Assembly (NCBI RefSeq): GCF_001613365.1
Contig: NZ_BDCF01000005.1
Span: 150,754 to 214,753, forward strand
Length of the DNA stretch: 64,000 nt
Reading direction: 5' to 3'
Origin: Nocardia xishanensis NBRC 101358
GTDB taxonomy: Bacteria; Actinomycetota; Actinomycetes; Mycobacteriales; Mycobacteriaceae
Shown piece by piece: positions 1 through 7,465 of the stretch. How positions within the stretch are numbered: the stretch's first letter is position 1; each line of letters begins with the position of its first letter. The notes beneath the pieces were generated by a model, which was given only the letters and a program-made list of their open reading frames with translations, made no database searches and was not told the origin of the DNA. The position numbers were made by a program, and so were the translations under genes.

Positions 1-2
1 TC

Positions 3-470
3 TACTTCGACTCCAAGGAAGCGATCTTTCAGGCGGTGGTGCTGAATCTCATCGCCGACATGCGCCAGAAGGTCCGTTCACGACTCGGCACCGAGCCACG
101 CACCGCCGTCGAGGCGATCGAAGCGGCGGTGCGCGCCTACGTGCTCGCGTTCCGCGATCATGCCCGCCTGATGCTCATGTGGGGAGAGGTCGCCGGGCTC
201 AACCCCGAGATCGACGAACTGCTCCAGGGCGAGATCGAACTGTTCATCGACCGGGCCACACAGATGATCATCCGGTTGCAGGAAAGCCGCTTCGCCGCAG
301 TCGATGTCGACGCCGCCTATGCGGCGACGGCCCTGTGCAGCATGGTCCGCGAGTTCTGTGCCCAGTGGGCCAAGACCGACGCCGAGATCGACATCGACAC
401 GGCCGCGGCCACCCTGTCCACGCTGTGGGTGCGTGGCATCGGCCTGGTCCACGGCGCGCCGCGCGTGTGA
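3..470 (+). CDS. TetR-family regulator, C-terminal part (5' end outside window)
   Basis: The reading frame is open from the window edge. It begins with YFDSKEAIFQAVV, the end of the TetR/AcrR helix-turn-helix (Y-F-x-S-K-E), so only the last part of the DNA-binding domain and the ligand-binding domain are present (about 155 residues). An internal GTG at 36 is not the real start. The ligand domain is helical and I cannot tell its effector. The gene converges on the acyl-CoA ligase gene that ends 14 bases downstream. It is a plausible regulator of that ligase and of the divergent transporter, whose shared promoter region carries a repeated operator-like element; this link is inference. Confidence 0.85.
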   Translation, partial: YFDSKEAIFQAVVLNLIADMRQKVRSRLGTEPRTAVEAIEAAVRAYVLAFRDHARLMLMWGEVAGLNPEIDELLQGEIELFIDRATQMIIRLQESRFAAVDVDAAYAATALCSMVREFCAQWAKTDAEIDIDTAAATLSTLWVRGIGLVHGAPRV

Positions 471-483
471 ACGAGGCGCGCGG

Positions 484-1974
484 TCATTCGCCGCGCAGCG
501 ATTCCCGGTCGATGGATCGCTTGAGAATCTTGCCCGTAGCGCCCTTCGGAAGGGCGTCCGTGAACTTGACGATCCGCGGAATCTTGTAGGCGGACAAGCG
601 TTCCCGGGTCCAGCTGTCGATACCGCCGGCGTCCAACGTCGAATCCGGCGCGGTGACGATGACCGCGGCGACCTCCTCGCCGTAATGCGGATCGGGCACG
701 CCGACCACCGCGGCCTCGATCACGTCGGGATGTTCGTAGAGGACCTCCTCCACCTCGCCCGGATACACGTTGTAGCCGCCGCGGATGATCAGATCTTTGA
801 CGCGGTCGACGATGCGCAGATCGCCGTCGTCGTCGAATTCGCCCAGGTCTCCTGTGCGGAACCAGCCGTCGGGGGAGAGCGCCTCGGCGGTGGCCTCCGG
901 CCTGCCCCAGTAGCCCTTCATGACGGTGTCGCCCTGAATGAATACCTCGCCGATGTGGCCGGGCGGACACGCGTTCCCATCCTGGTCTCGGACCTCGACG
1001 CGCAGCCGAGGGACGGCGCGACCGGTGTAGCCGATCTTCGCGCCGCGGTCGAGATCGTTGAAGGTGCCGAACGCCGTGGTCTCGGTGAGCCCGTACCCCT
1101 CGAGGATCGTGCAGCCGAACAGCTTCTCGAACTTGCGCGCGATCTCTCCCGGCAAGGATGCGCCACCGGAGATGGCGGCCCGCAACTGCCGGAAATCGTC
1201 CGGGTCCGCGGCGGCGGCCGCGTGCAGCATGGCATTCCACATGGTCGGCACGCCGGCCATGATGGTCAGTCGATCGCGACGCAGCATCTCGAGCATCGCG
1301 ACCGGATCGAATCGGCCGAGCAACGACAGCGATCCACCACCGGTGAAGCAGGGCATCATCACCGCGGACTGCCCGAACACGTGGAACAGGGGCAACCCGG
1401 TCCCGGTGCGATCGTCCGCTGTCCCGCGACTGAGAGCCGCGCCGATCTCGCCGCCTGCCAGCAAGTTTCCGACTGTGAGCTGTGCGCCTTTGGGACGGCC
1501 TGTGGTCCCCGAGGTGTAGAGGATGGCCGCGGTCTCCTCCGCGTCGCGGTCGACGCACGGGCCGGCGGGCGCGGCCACGCGCGCACCGTCGGTCAGCGAC
1601 CAGAACGGTATGCCGATGTTCGCCGCGGCTTCCGCGACGGCCGGGCCGAGACCGTGCCAGCCGATGGCCAGCGAGCAGCCGGCATCGGTGAGGACGTATT
1701 CGACTTCGGCGCGGGTCGACATCGTATTCACCGGCACCACAACGCATCCCGCTGCCTGGATCCCCATGTACGCCGCGACGAACTCCGGCACCGACGGCGC
1801 GGCGAGCAGGGCTCGATCGCCCGCGCGCAGGCCCGCGGCCGTGAGCGCGCCCGCGTACCGCGTGCTCAGCGAGTACAGCTGCCGGTAGCTCCACTCGCCT
1901 CGCTCTGATCGCAGTGCGACGGCGTCGGGAGTGGCTTCGGCGTGACGGCGGACGGGGTCGACGACATTGACCAT
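484..1974 (-). CDS. Acyl-CoA ligase (AMP-forming, FadD-like)
   Basis: This enzyme would activate a carboxylic acid with ATP and CoA through an acyl-adenylate in the cytoplasm. The 496-residue protein has the full set of ANL-superfamily motifs: the phosphate loop YTSGTTGRPKGA, GYGLTETT, GWFRTGDLG, the hinge and DRVKDLIIRGGYNVYP, and near the C-terminus PKGATGKILKR with the catalytic lysine. The open frame extends further upstream, but the ATG at 1974 is chosen because AAGGA lies about eight bases before it and homologous proteins start close to this point. The gene is divergent from the MHS transporter gene, so uptake followed by CoA activation of one organic acid is a reasonable model. The substrate cannot be read from sequence. 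Confidence 0.9.
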   Translation of the reverse strand: MVNVVDPVRRHAEATPDAVALRSERGEWSYRQLYSLSTRYAGALTAAGLRAGDRALLAAPSVPEFVAAYMGIQAAGCVVVPVNTMSTRAEVEYVLTDAGCSLAIGWHGLGPAVAEAAANIGIPFWSLTDGARVAAPAGPCVDRDAEETAAILYTSGTTGRPKGAQLTVGNLLAGGEIGAALSRGTADDRTGTGLPLFHVFGQSAVMMPCFTGGGSLSLLGRFDPVAMLEMLRRDRLTIMAGVPTMWNAMLHAAAAADPDDFRQLRAAISGGASLPGEIARKFEKLFGCTILEGYGLTETTAFGTFNDLDRGAKIGYTGRAVPRLRVEVRDQDGNACPPGHIGEVFIQGDTVMKGYWGRPEATAEALSPDGWFRTGDLGEFDDDGDLRIVDRVKDLIIRGGYNVYPGEVEEVLYEHPDVIEAAVVGVPDPHYGEEVAAVIVTAPDSTLDAGGIDSWTRERLSAYKIPRIVKFTDALPKGATGKILKRSIDRESLRGE

Positions 1975-2021
1975 CGGCGGATCCTTCGAGACGAACTGGG
2001 CGGGGACCGCGGCCAGCGTAT

Positions 2022-2040
2022 ATGAATCTGACGTCAAGAT
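2022..2040. promoter_or_regulatory. Operator-like element, copy 1 (proximal to the acyl-CoA ligase)
   Basis: The 17-base string ATGAATCTGACGTCAAG occurs here and again at 2260-2276, in the intergenic region between the divergent ligase and transporter genes. This copy has matching outer arms, AATCT and AGATT, around a TGACGTCA core, so it looks like a dyad for a dimeric repressor. The best local candidate is the TetR protein at the window start (inference). The intergenic space from 1975 to 2328 holds nothing else I recognise. Confidence 0.55.
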
Positions 2041-2259
2041 TATCTTTTCGGCGGAACTGGTCCTCGCGATATCGATGAGCTGGCGTTCTACCGGCGAAAT
2101 GGGAATGGATTGTGACCGACCGTCGTTCGGGGCCAGCGGAACCGGCGCACTCTGTTCAGTGGCGTGCGATGAGGGCAGGTTCGACGCGGGCTGCGGTAGT
2201 GCTACTCGAAAAGTGTGATTGACATTACTCCGGCGCTCCTCCACACTGGGCGCACTCAC

Positions 2260-2276
2260 ATGAATCTGACGTCAAG
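2260..2276. promoter_or_regulatory. Operator-like element, copy 2 (proximal to the MHS transporter)
   Basis: This is an exact 17-base copy of the element at 2022-2038, in the same orientation and 238 bases away. It lies about 50 bases before the transporter start. Here the right arm is degenerate (AGTTT instead of AGATT). Two copies, each close to one of two divergent genes, suggest coordinated repression. Confidence 0.55.
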
Positions 2277-2328
2277 TTTGTTTTTTGGCGCGTCTGTGGG
2301 TGATCTATCCAGCTCGAGGAGTATGCGC

Positions 2329-3717
2329 ATGACCGCACCACTGGAACCGGTAGGCCCCGCCACCGAAGAAGCACCGACACCAGGGCAGGAACGGAGTCGC
2401 GGGCATCGCAGACTGCTCGGCGCAGGCCTCGTCGGCAGCTCGATCGAGTGGTACGACTTCTTCCTGTACGGGACAGCCGCCGCACTGGTCTTTCCGAAGG
2501 TGTTCTTCCCGGACAGCTCGGCGCTGATGGGTACGTTGCTCTCGTTCAGCACGTTCTGGGCGGGATTCGTGGCCCGCCCGCTCGGCGGGGTGCTGGCCGG
2601 GCACTTCGGCGACAAGTACGGCCGCAAGCCCGCCGTGGTCGTCTGCCTGCTCGCGATGGGTCTCGCGACCTTCCTCATCGGCTGCCTGCCCGGTGCGAAG
2701 TCCATCGGCGTCGCCGCACCGATACTGCTGGTCGCGATGCGCTTCGTGCAGGGTATGGCGTGTGGCGGGCAGTGGGGTGGGATCGTGCTGCTGCTCACCG
2801 AATCCGCGAGTCCCAAAAAGCGTGGATTCGCAGGTACTTTCGGGCAGATGGGTGTCCCGCTCGGCGTGATCCTCGGAAACCTGGTGTTCCTCGTCGCGAC
2901 CTCGACCCTTTCGAACGAGGCGTTTCTGAGCTGGGGTTGGCGGGTGCCGTTCTTCTGTAGCGCACTGCTGTTCCCTGTCGTGCTCTACATCCAGACCAAG
3001 GTCGAGGACACGCCCGAGTTCCATGCGCTGCAAGAGGAAGTAGCGAGCAAGCGCGCCGAGCAGGTCGTCGCCGCACCGCTGTCGGAGGCGATTCGGATGC
3101 ACTGGCGCAAGATCCTGCTCGGCTGCGGTCTGCTCGCCGCCACCAACACCTCCTTCTACATCAGTATCGCGGGCGTGCTCAGCTACGGAACCCACGAGCT
3201 CGGCATGAAGCGCAACGACATACTGTCCGTATCGCTGGTGGCCTCACTGATCGGTTGCGCGGTGATCCTGTGGTCGGGCGCCAGATCGGACCGGGTCGGA
3301 CGTCGGCCAATGATTCTCTTCGGCGGCATCGGTCTGGTGGTCTGGGCCTTCCCGTACTTCTGGCTGGTCGATACCGCGAAACTTCCGCTGTTCGCTGTCG
3401 CCATCACGGTGGGCACGATCTTCCAGTCGATGACGTACGGTCCGCTGGCCGCTTTCATGGGCGAGTTGTTCGAGCCCCGGTTGCGCTACTCGGGTGCGTC
3501 ACTGGCGTATCAGCTGGCCGCGATCACCGTCAGCGGCGGCACCCCGTTCATCATGACCGCGTTGATCGCGAATACCGGTACCACCGTGCTCGTTTCGGCG
3601 TATCTCGCGCTGATGGGGCTGGTCACCGTCTTCAGTGCCTGGGTGCTGCGGGAAACCAATCCCGCCGAGGTACGCGCGGACGCAACCGCTGTGCCCGGCG
3701 AACATCTGTACAGCTGA
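2329..3717 (+). CDS. MHS-family MFS transporter (organic acid:proton symporter)
   Basis: The 462-residue protein has about twelve hydrophobic segments. Its start is typical of the metabolite:H+ symporter branch of the MFS: SSIEWYDFFLYGTAAAL in TM1, then the TM2-TM3 loop motif GDKYGRKP and RFVQGMACGGQWGG in TM4. Members take up dicarboxylates, shikimate, aromatic acids or osmolytes by proton symport. The ATG at 2329 is preferred because GAGGA ends eight bases upstream; the ATG at 2323 is too close to that site. The divergent acyl-CoA ligase and the duplicated operator suggest that the imported acid is activated to a CoA thioester. The substrate is not known. Confidence 0.88.
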   Translation: MTAPLEPVGPATEEAPTPGQERSRGHRRLLGAGLVGSSIEWYDFFLYGTAAALVFPKVFFPDSSALMGTLLSFSTFWAGFVARPLGGVLAGHFGDKYGRKPAVVVCLLAMGLATFLIGCLPGAKSIGVAAPILLVAMRFVQGMACGGQWGGIVLLLTESASPKKRGFAGTFGQMGVPLGVILGNLVFLVATSTLSNEAFLSWGWRVPFFCSALLFPVVLYIQTKVEDTPEFHALQEEVASKRAEQVVAAPLSEAIRMHWRKILLGCGLLAATNTSFYISIAGVLSYGTHELGMKRNDILSVSLVASLIGCAVILWSGARSDRVGRRPMILFGGIGLVVWAFPYFWLVDTAKLPLFAVAITVGTIFQSMTYGPLAAFMGELFEPRLRYSGASLAYQLAAITVSGGTPFIMTALIANTGTTVLVSAYLALMGLVTVFSAWVLRETNPAEVRADATAVPGEHLYS

Positions 3718-3727
3718 ACCGGATTCG

Positions 3728-3755
3728 GCGGCACCGGTCTCCGGACCGGTGCCGC
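3728..3755 (+). terminator. Hairpin terminator after the MHS transporter
   Basis: A perfect 12-base-pair stem (GCGGCACCGGTC with its complement) around a 4-base loop begins 11 bases after the stop codon. It has no long T run, which is common for actinobacterial terminators. It probably also serves the convergent MerR-type gene. Confidence 0.65.
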
Positions 3756-3849
3756 TGTGCGTCTTCCCTGAGCAGCGCTTCACCTGGATCGCCCGTGGGC
3801 GCGGCATTTCAGCGGCCAGAACCGGCATCGGGATCGAGCCTGCGTTCGA

Positions 3850-4872
3850 TCAGTTGTGGAAACCGTGTCGTTTCCTAGGGTTTCGCGTGTGCGCGATCGC
3901 GGACGCGGTGGCCGCGATCGTCCGGTCTCCGTCGTCGGCCAGCTCGGCGAGGGCCTCCAGCGCCGCAGCGCCGGGAATCTCGGCGAGCGCCTGCGTGATC
4001 CGCAAACGCGTCGGGACGTCATCGGTGTTCTCCAGTGCGTCCTGCATGGCCCGGACGATGTCGTCGGTAGAGGGCGCTACCTCCGCCAGCAACCCCAGCA
4101 CCTCGGCAGCCTCGACATCGGACCGCCCGTCGACGACCATTTCGAGGAGGGCAGGCACCACCTCTGCGACACGCCGAGAGCCGAGCGCCAGGGCAGCGCG
4201 ATCTCGCACTATCACGTCGCCGTCGTCGAGCGCCCTTCTCAGCAGCGCCGTCGCTTCTTCCGTCGGCACGGCCGCTATCGCGACAGCCGCACGGCGCCGG
4301 ACCTCGACCACCCGCGAATCCAAACCGACGGCCAGATCCGTCAACCCCTCACCCGCTGCCCGCGCCAACGACCACCGCAGCGCGCCGGCGACATTCGGGT
4401 CGTCCTCCGACAGCGCAGCCTCGACCAGCGCTTCGACGGGCAGCGCCGCGCCCTCGTTCTGTGCCAGTACCGCTTGTTGACGGTGGGCCCCTGACTCCGA
4501 TTCGAGCGCGCGCATCAACGTGACGATGCTCATGACATCACCCCACCGCGCGGGCGCGGCCGCGTCGACGCGCTCGAGCTTCCTCAGCAGTTCCTCCTCG
4601 GCGGCGATCCGTGCTCGTGTATGCCGGATGAGCTCTCCCACCAGTTCGGCGGGCGCGAAGGCGGGCTCGTCCAGCGCCCGCTTGGCTTCGTTCAGCGACA
4701 ACCCCAGGGTCCTGAGGCACTCGACATGGAAGAGGCGACGGATGTCGTCGGCGGAATACTCGCGGTAGCCGCCGGATGTGCGTCCGGTCGGTTTCACCAG
4801 CCCCAGCGCGTCGTAGTGGCGCAGCATGCGAGTGCTGACACCGGAGCGCTGCGAGACCTCGCCGATCAACAT
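3850..4872 (-). CDS. MerR-type regulator fused to HEAT repeats
   Basis: Residues 1-75 form a MerR winged helix: MLIGEVSQRSGVSTRMLRHY, then GYREYSADDIRRL and the helices that lead to a dimer coiled coil (about residues 75-115). In place of a small effector domain, residues 135-335 form alpha-helical HEAT/PBS-lyase-type repeats (for example VRRRAAVAIAAVPTEEATAL and VRDRAALALGSRRVAEVVPA). The protein has 340 residues; ordinary MerR regulators have 110-270. The stop codon of the upstream HEAT gene lies 14 bases before the start, so the two form an operon. A typical MerR operator dyad lies upstream of that operon. HEAT solenoids bind proteins, so signalling by a protein partner is an attractive idea (inference). 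Confidence 0.85.
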   Translation of the reverse strand: MLIGEVSQRSGVSTRMLRHYDALGLVKPTGRTSGGYREYSADDIRRLFHVECLRTLGLSLNEAKRALDEPAFAPAELVGELIRHTRARIAAEEELLRKLERVDAAAPARWGDVMSIVTLMRALESESGAHRQQAVLAQNEGAALPVEALVEAALSEDDPNVAGALRWSLARAAGEGLTDLAVGLDSRVVEVRRRAAVAIAAVPTEEATALLRRALDDGDVIVRDRAALALGSRRVAEVVPALLEMVVDGRSDVEAAEVLGLLAEVAPSTDDIVRAMQDALENTDDVPTRLRITQALAEIPGAAALEALAELADDGDRTIAATASAIAHTRNPRKRHGFHN

Positions 4873-4886
4873 CCGTCATCTTCCTT

Positions 4887-5543
4887 TTATGCGTCGAGCC
4901 CGGTCACGGCGACGCGCTTGGCCATCTCGAGCGAGAGGGTGAACCCGCTGTCGGGATCGCGACGCAGACGCTCGGTGGCCTCGGCGTGAGCGCGAACGCG
5001 TGGATCAGGACTTGCCATGGCGGCAACCAGAACCGGTGCGGCGGCCTCGCCGAGTGCCGCCAGCGCACGGCTCAGGCTGAGCTGCATATGGTAGTCACCC
5101 CGTCCGAGCGCCGTCGCCATATCGGCGGCGAGCGCACCCTCCTCGCCGAGCGGAACGAGCACCACGGCGGCCCGCCACGCGCTGAGCGCGACCTCGTCGT
5201 GCTCGTCGTGCAGCAGTGCCGATACCGCGGGCCAGGCGGTCCGGTCGCCGATCTTGGACAGCGTGTGCAGCGCCTGACTGCGGGCCTGCGTCGTGTCGGA
5301 CCCGAGCTCGTCGAGCAGCCGCGGCACCGTGATCTCGGCAGACAACCGGCACAGCGCCCAGGTCAGCATGTCCCGGACGAAGAAATCCGGTTCGACGGCG
5401 CACCGGGCGACGAGGGTCTCGGCGAGACGCGGATCGCCCAGTGTACCCGCCGAGAGTGCCGCCCGTAGCCGAGTCGACGAATCGGCACCGGCAAGAGCGT
5501 CGACGAGGCGAGCTTCCGGCTCGCCGCGGTTGGTTGTGTTCAC
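4887..5543 (-). CDS. HEAT-repeat protein, partner of the MerR-HEAT regulator
   Basis: The 218-residue protein is made almost wholly of HEAT-like helical repeats (for example STRLRAALSAGTLGDPRLAE and ARSQALHTLSKIGDRTAWPA). It has no signal peptide, membrane segment or catalytic motif. Starts at 5552 and 5543 (both GTG) are possible. I chose 5543 because AAGGAGG then has the normal eight-base spacing, while the 5552 codon overlaps the ribosome site. It is the first gene of an operon with the MerR-HEAT regulator. Its own repeats resemble those fused to that regulator, so the two may interact or derive from one another. Related architectures occur in uncharacterised actinobacterial proteins; no function is assigned. 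Confidence 0.8.
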   Translation of the reverse strand: MNTTNRGEPEARLVDALAGADSSTRLRAALSAGTLGDPRLAETLVARCAVEPDFFVRDMLTWALCRLSAEITVPRLLDELGSDTTQARSQALHTLSKIGDRTAWPAVSALLHDEHDEVALSAWRAAVVLVPLGEEGALAADMATALGRGDYHMQLSLSRALAALGEAAAPVLVAAMASPDPRVRAHAEATERLRRDPDSGFTLSLEMAKRVAVTGLDA

Positions 5544-5574
5544 GACAACCACCTCCTTCGCCGACCATTCGAGT

Positions 5575-5593
5575 CCTTGTCACTGTGTCAAGG
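5575..5593. promoter_or_regulatory. MerR-type operator dyad
   Basis: CCTTGTCACTGTGTCAAGG is a 19-base dyad with a single mismatch between its arms, 31 bases upstream of the HEAT/MerR operon start. MerR activators typically bind such dyads between the -35 and -10 elements of their own promoters. Autoregulation by the MerR-HEAT protein is the likely meaning. Confidence 0.65.
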
Positions 5594-5835
5594 TCAAGTC
5601 GTGGAGTCACGGCCGTGCCACGACGGAATGGGGGAGCGAAACCTACGGCGTCGGTGGTGAATCGGCACCTGCCGCGTCGAGCGCCGGTGCACTCCCAGAG
5701 AGGGGCGGCTCCCGGTGCGCTGGCACGCTGTTGGCACACTGGCAGTGCTCGCCGCTCAGCGTGGAGCGGGAAACTGCTTCTGACCTGGATCGACGGAACC
5801 AGGTCGGCGAGCAATTACTGAGAGGTAAGGAAAGT

Positions 5836-5937
5836 ATGGGAAGCACCGTTCTCGACATTGTCGCCCTGATCACCAACCGCGCCGCGGCCTTCTGGAACTG
5901 GCTGGCCACCGGCTCGGCGGGTTTTCCCCCGCTGTGA
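5836..5937 (+). CDS. 33-residue small hydrophobic protein
   Basis: A short frame starts with ATG after the ribosome site AAGGAAAG and encodes 33 residues. It has a hydrophobic/aromatic centre (LDIVALITNRAAAFWNWLA) and ends in GFPPL. A rho-independent terminator with a T run follows 24 bases after the stop. Start site, short frame and terminator together make this a self-contained transcription unit. I do not recognise the family. A membrane-associated micropeptide is possible. The codons are GC-rich in third position like the neighbours, which supports translation. Confidence 0.55.
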   Translation: MGSTVLDIVALITNRAAAFWNWLATGSAGFPPL

Positions 5938-5961
5938 TTCGGCGCTGATCGAGTTCGATAG

Positions 5962-5991
5962 CCCCTGGCCTCCGCGGCCGGGGGTTTTCCT
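5962..5991 (+). terminator. Rho-independent terminator after the small ORF
   Basis: CCCCTGGCC pairs with GGCCGGGGG around a short loop and is followed by TTTTCCTTT. It is one of the few classical hairpin-plus-T-run terminators in this GC-rich window. Confidence 0.75.
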
Positions 5992-6006
5992 TTGCACGGG
6001 TGCGGT

Positions 6007-6732
6007 CTACGCTTCGCGCGGCTCGACCCAGAGCGCTTCGGAGACCGCGCACAGTTCGCCGTCGGCGGTCGACAGGGCCACGCCCACGGTGTATTTGCGA
6101 CCGTCCTGCCCGATCGGCCAGGCGTGCGCGATGTGCGGTTCGCCCGCTCGGACCGACCGCAGCAACGTCGCGGTGAGTGCGGCGGTGACCGCGCCGCGGC
6201 GCATGCCGGACAGCAGGAATCCCGCGTGGCCACCGGGGCAGTCGAGCGCGGCCCACACGTTCTCGGTGGTGACGATGCCGTCCGCCGCGCCCAGCGCCGG
6301 GTCTGGGATCCACGCGGCGGCGACGAGGTCACGGCCGGGCAGCGCCCACGGGAACAAGCGCAGGCCCCGGCCAGGCTCGCACGCCGCGCCGCAGCCATAG
6401 CAACTGGTGATGGGACGTTCGCCCGACGAAAGGACGCCCGCCGTGAGCGCCTCGGTCTCGGCCCAGCTCGGCGCGGGCGGAACATCGAGAGACAGCGTCG
6501 CCGCGCCGATTTCGGCGAGGATCTGCCCCTGCGCGTCGGTGAGGGCGGTGCCGTTCACGGCGGCGCCCGCCAGCGCGAGCGGTGTGCCGACCGGCACCTT
6601 GGCGCGGAAATCGACCCGCGCCGTCAGTGCGGGGCAGCGGGTCGCGAGCACGCCGGCGACGAAGCCGCCGAAGGCAACGCTCGGATAGCCGTGGACGTGC
6701 TCGGGAAAGGTGATCTCCTCGACCTGAATCAT
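6007..6732 (-). CDS. Hotdog-fold thioesterase-like protein
   Basis: The 241-residue protein looks like a double hotdog protein of the acyl-CoA thioesterase type. An N-terminal half begins with a substrate-entry segment (FGGFVAGVLA) and a beta-rich region (RVDFRAKVPVGTPLAL). A second half contains VWAALDCPGGHAGF and a strand-rich end (HAWPIGQDGRKYTVGVAL). A CYGCG motif lies between the halves. No signal peptide or membrane segment is seen. Hydrolysis of an acyl-CoA or acyl-ACP thioester is the likely role, but the catalytic residues cannot be fixed by eye and the substrate is unknown. The gene stands alone, between the terminator of the small ORF and the DUF305 gene. Confidence 0.6.
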   Translation of the reverse strand: MIQVEEITFPEHVHGYPSVAFGGFVAGVLATRCPALTARVDFRAKVPVGTPLALAGAAVNGTALTDAQGQILAEIGAATLSLDVPPAPSWAETEALTAGVLSSGERPITSCYGCGAACEPGRGLRLFPWALPGRDLVAAAWIPDPALGAADGIVTTENVWAALDCPGGHAGFLLSGMRRGAVTAALTATLLRSVRAGEPHIAHAWPIGQDGRKYTVGVALSTADGELCAVSEALWVEPREA

Positions 6733-6823
6733 CTACCGCACCAAACCCTCTCCCGGCCGCAGCCATCCCATCGGCACCGACGATACCGGCGGGTCCGGAC
6801 CGCGCCGACAGCGGCCGGGGCGA

Positions 6824-7465
6824 TCACTGCGGCAGCAGCTCACCCCCGAGCTGGGTCAGCAGCAGGCTCATCACCCCGACCTCTTGGCCCTGCGACTGCA
6901 CCATCGATCGCGCCGCCTCCTCGACCGGTCCGCCGGCGAGCTGCCGGTCGGCGGCCGTCGCCATCGCGATCCCGCCCTGATGGTGGCGAATCATGAGTTG
7001 CAGGAAAAGGATCTCGGCGTCGCGGCCATGCGCCGCGGCCAGCGCGTCGAGCTCGGCCGTGCTCGCCATGCCCGGCATCGGAGTGTCCGGCTCGTGCGCC
7101 GAATGCCGATGCGCCGCAGCGGAATCGGTCATCCACGCCATCGCGCGCGTCGACAGGGGCGACGCGTCGGCCAAGCGTAACCAGCCCAGCATCATGCCGA
7201 TCTCGATCCGCTGGGTGTCGGCCAGCTGCTCGGCGACCCGCCGGACGGTCGGCGCCGCTTGCGGATCGAGGCGCTGGGTCATCAGCAGCGCCTGCTGGTG
7301 ATGGGCCGTCATATCCTGGGCGAAGCCGACCTCGACCGTGTCGAGAACCGGTGCGGTCGTGTGTTTCTGGGGCAGCACCAGCGGCCGCAGCGCCGCCCCG
7401 AGCGCCAGCAGGAGCAGAGCGACCGAGGCGAACGCGGCGAACCGCGCGCCACGCGACGTTTTCAC
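6824..7465 (-). CDS. DUF305 family protein, membrane-anchored
   Basis: The 213-residue protein has one N-terminal membrane segment (about residues 8-28, AAFASVALLLLALGAALRPL) and two helix pairs with the DUF305 pattern of paired histidines and methionines: DMTAHHQQALLMT near residue 52 and LMIRHHQGGIAMA near residue 160. DUF305 proteins are ferritin-like four-helix proteins, exported, and several are linked to copper or other metal stress. The GTG at 7465 overlaps the stop of the preceding LVIVD gene by four bases (GTGA), so the two are translationally coupled. Joint action outside the membrane is likely. Metal binding through the His/Met pairs is inference. Confidence 0.85.
   Translation of the reverse strand: MKTSRGARFAAFASVALLLLALGAALRPLVLPQKHTTAPVLDTVEVGFAQDMTAHHQQALLMTQRLDPQAAPTVRRVAEQLADTQRIEIGMMLGWLRLADASPLSTRAMAWMTDSAAAHRHSAHEPDTPMPGMASTAELDALAAAHGRDAEILFLQLMIRHHQGGIAMATAADRQLAGGPVEEAARSMVQSQGQEVGVMSLLLTQLGGELLPQ

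Noticed and set aside
317..1894. Long open frames overlapping the acyl-CoA ligase gene on both strands
   Set aside because: They are Arg/Ala/Pro-rich shadows of a gene with clear ANL motifs and have no ribosome site.
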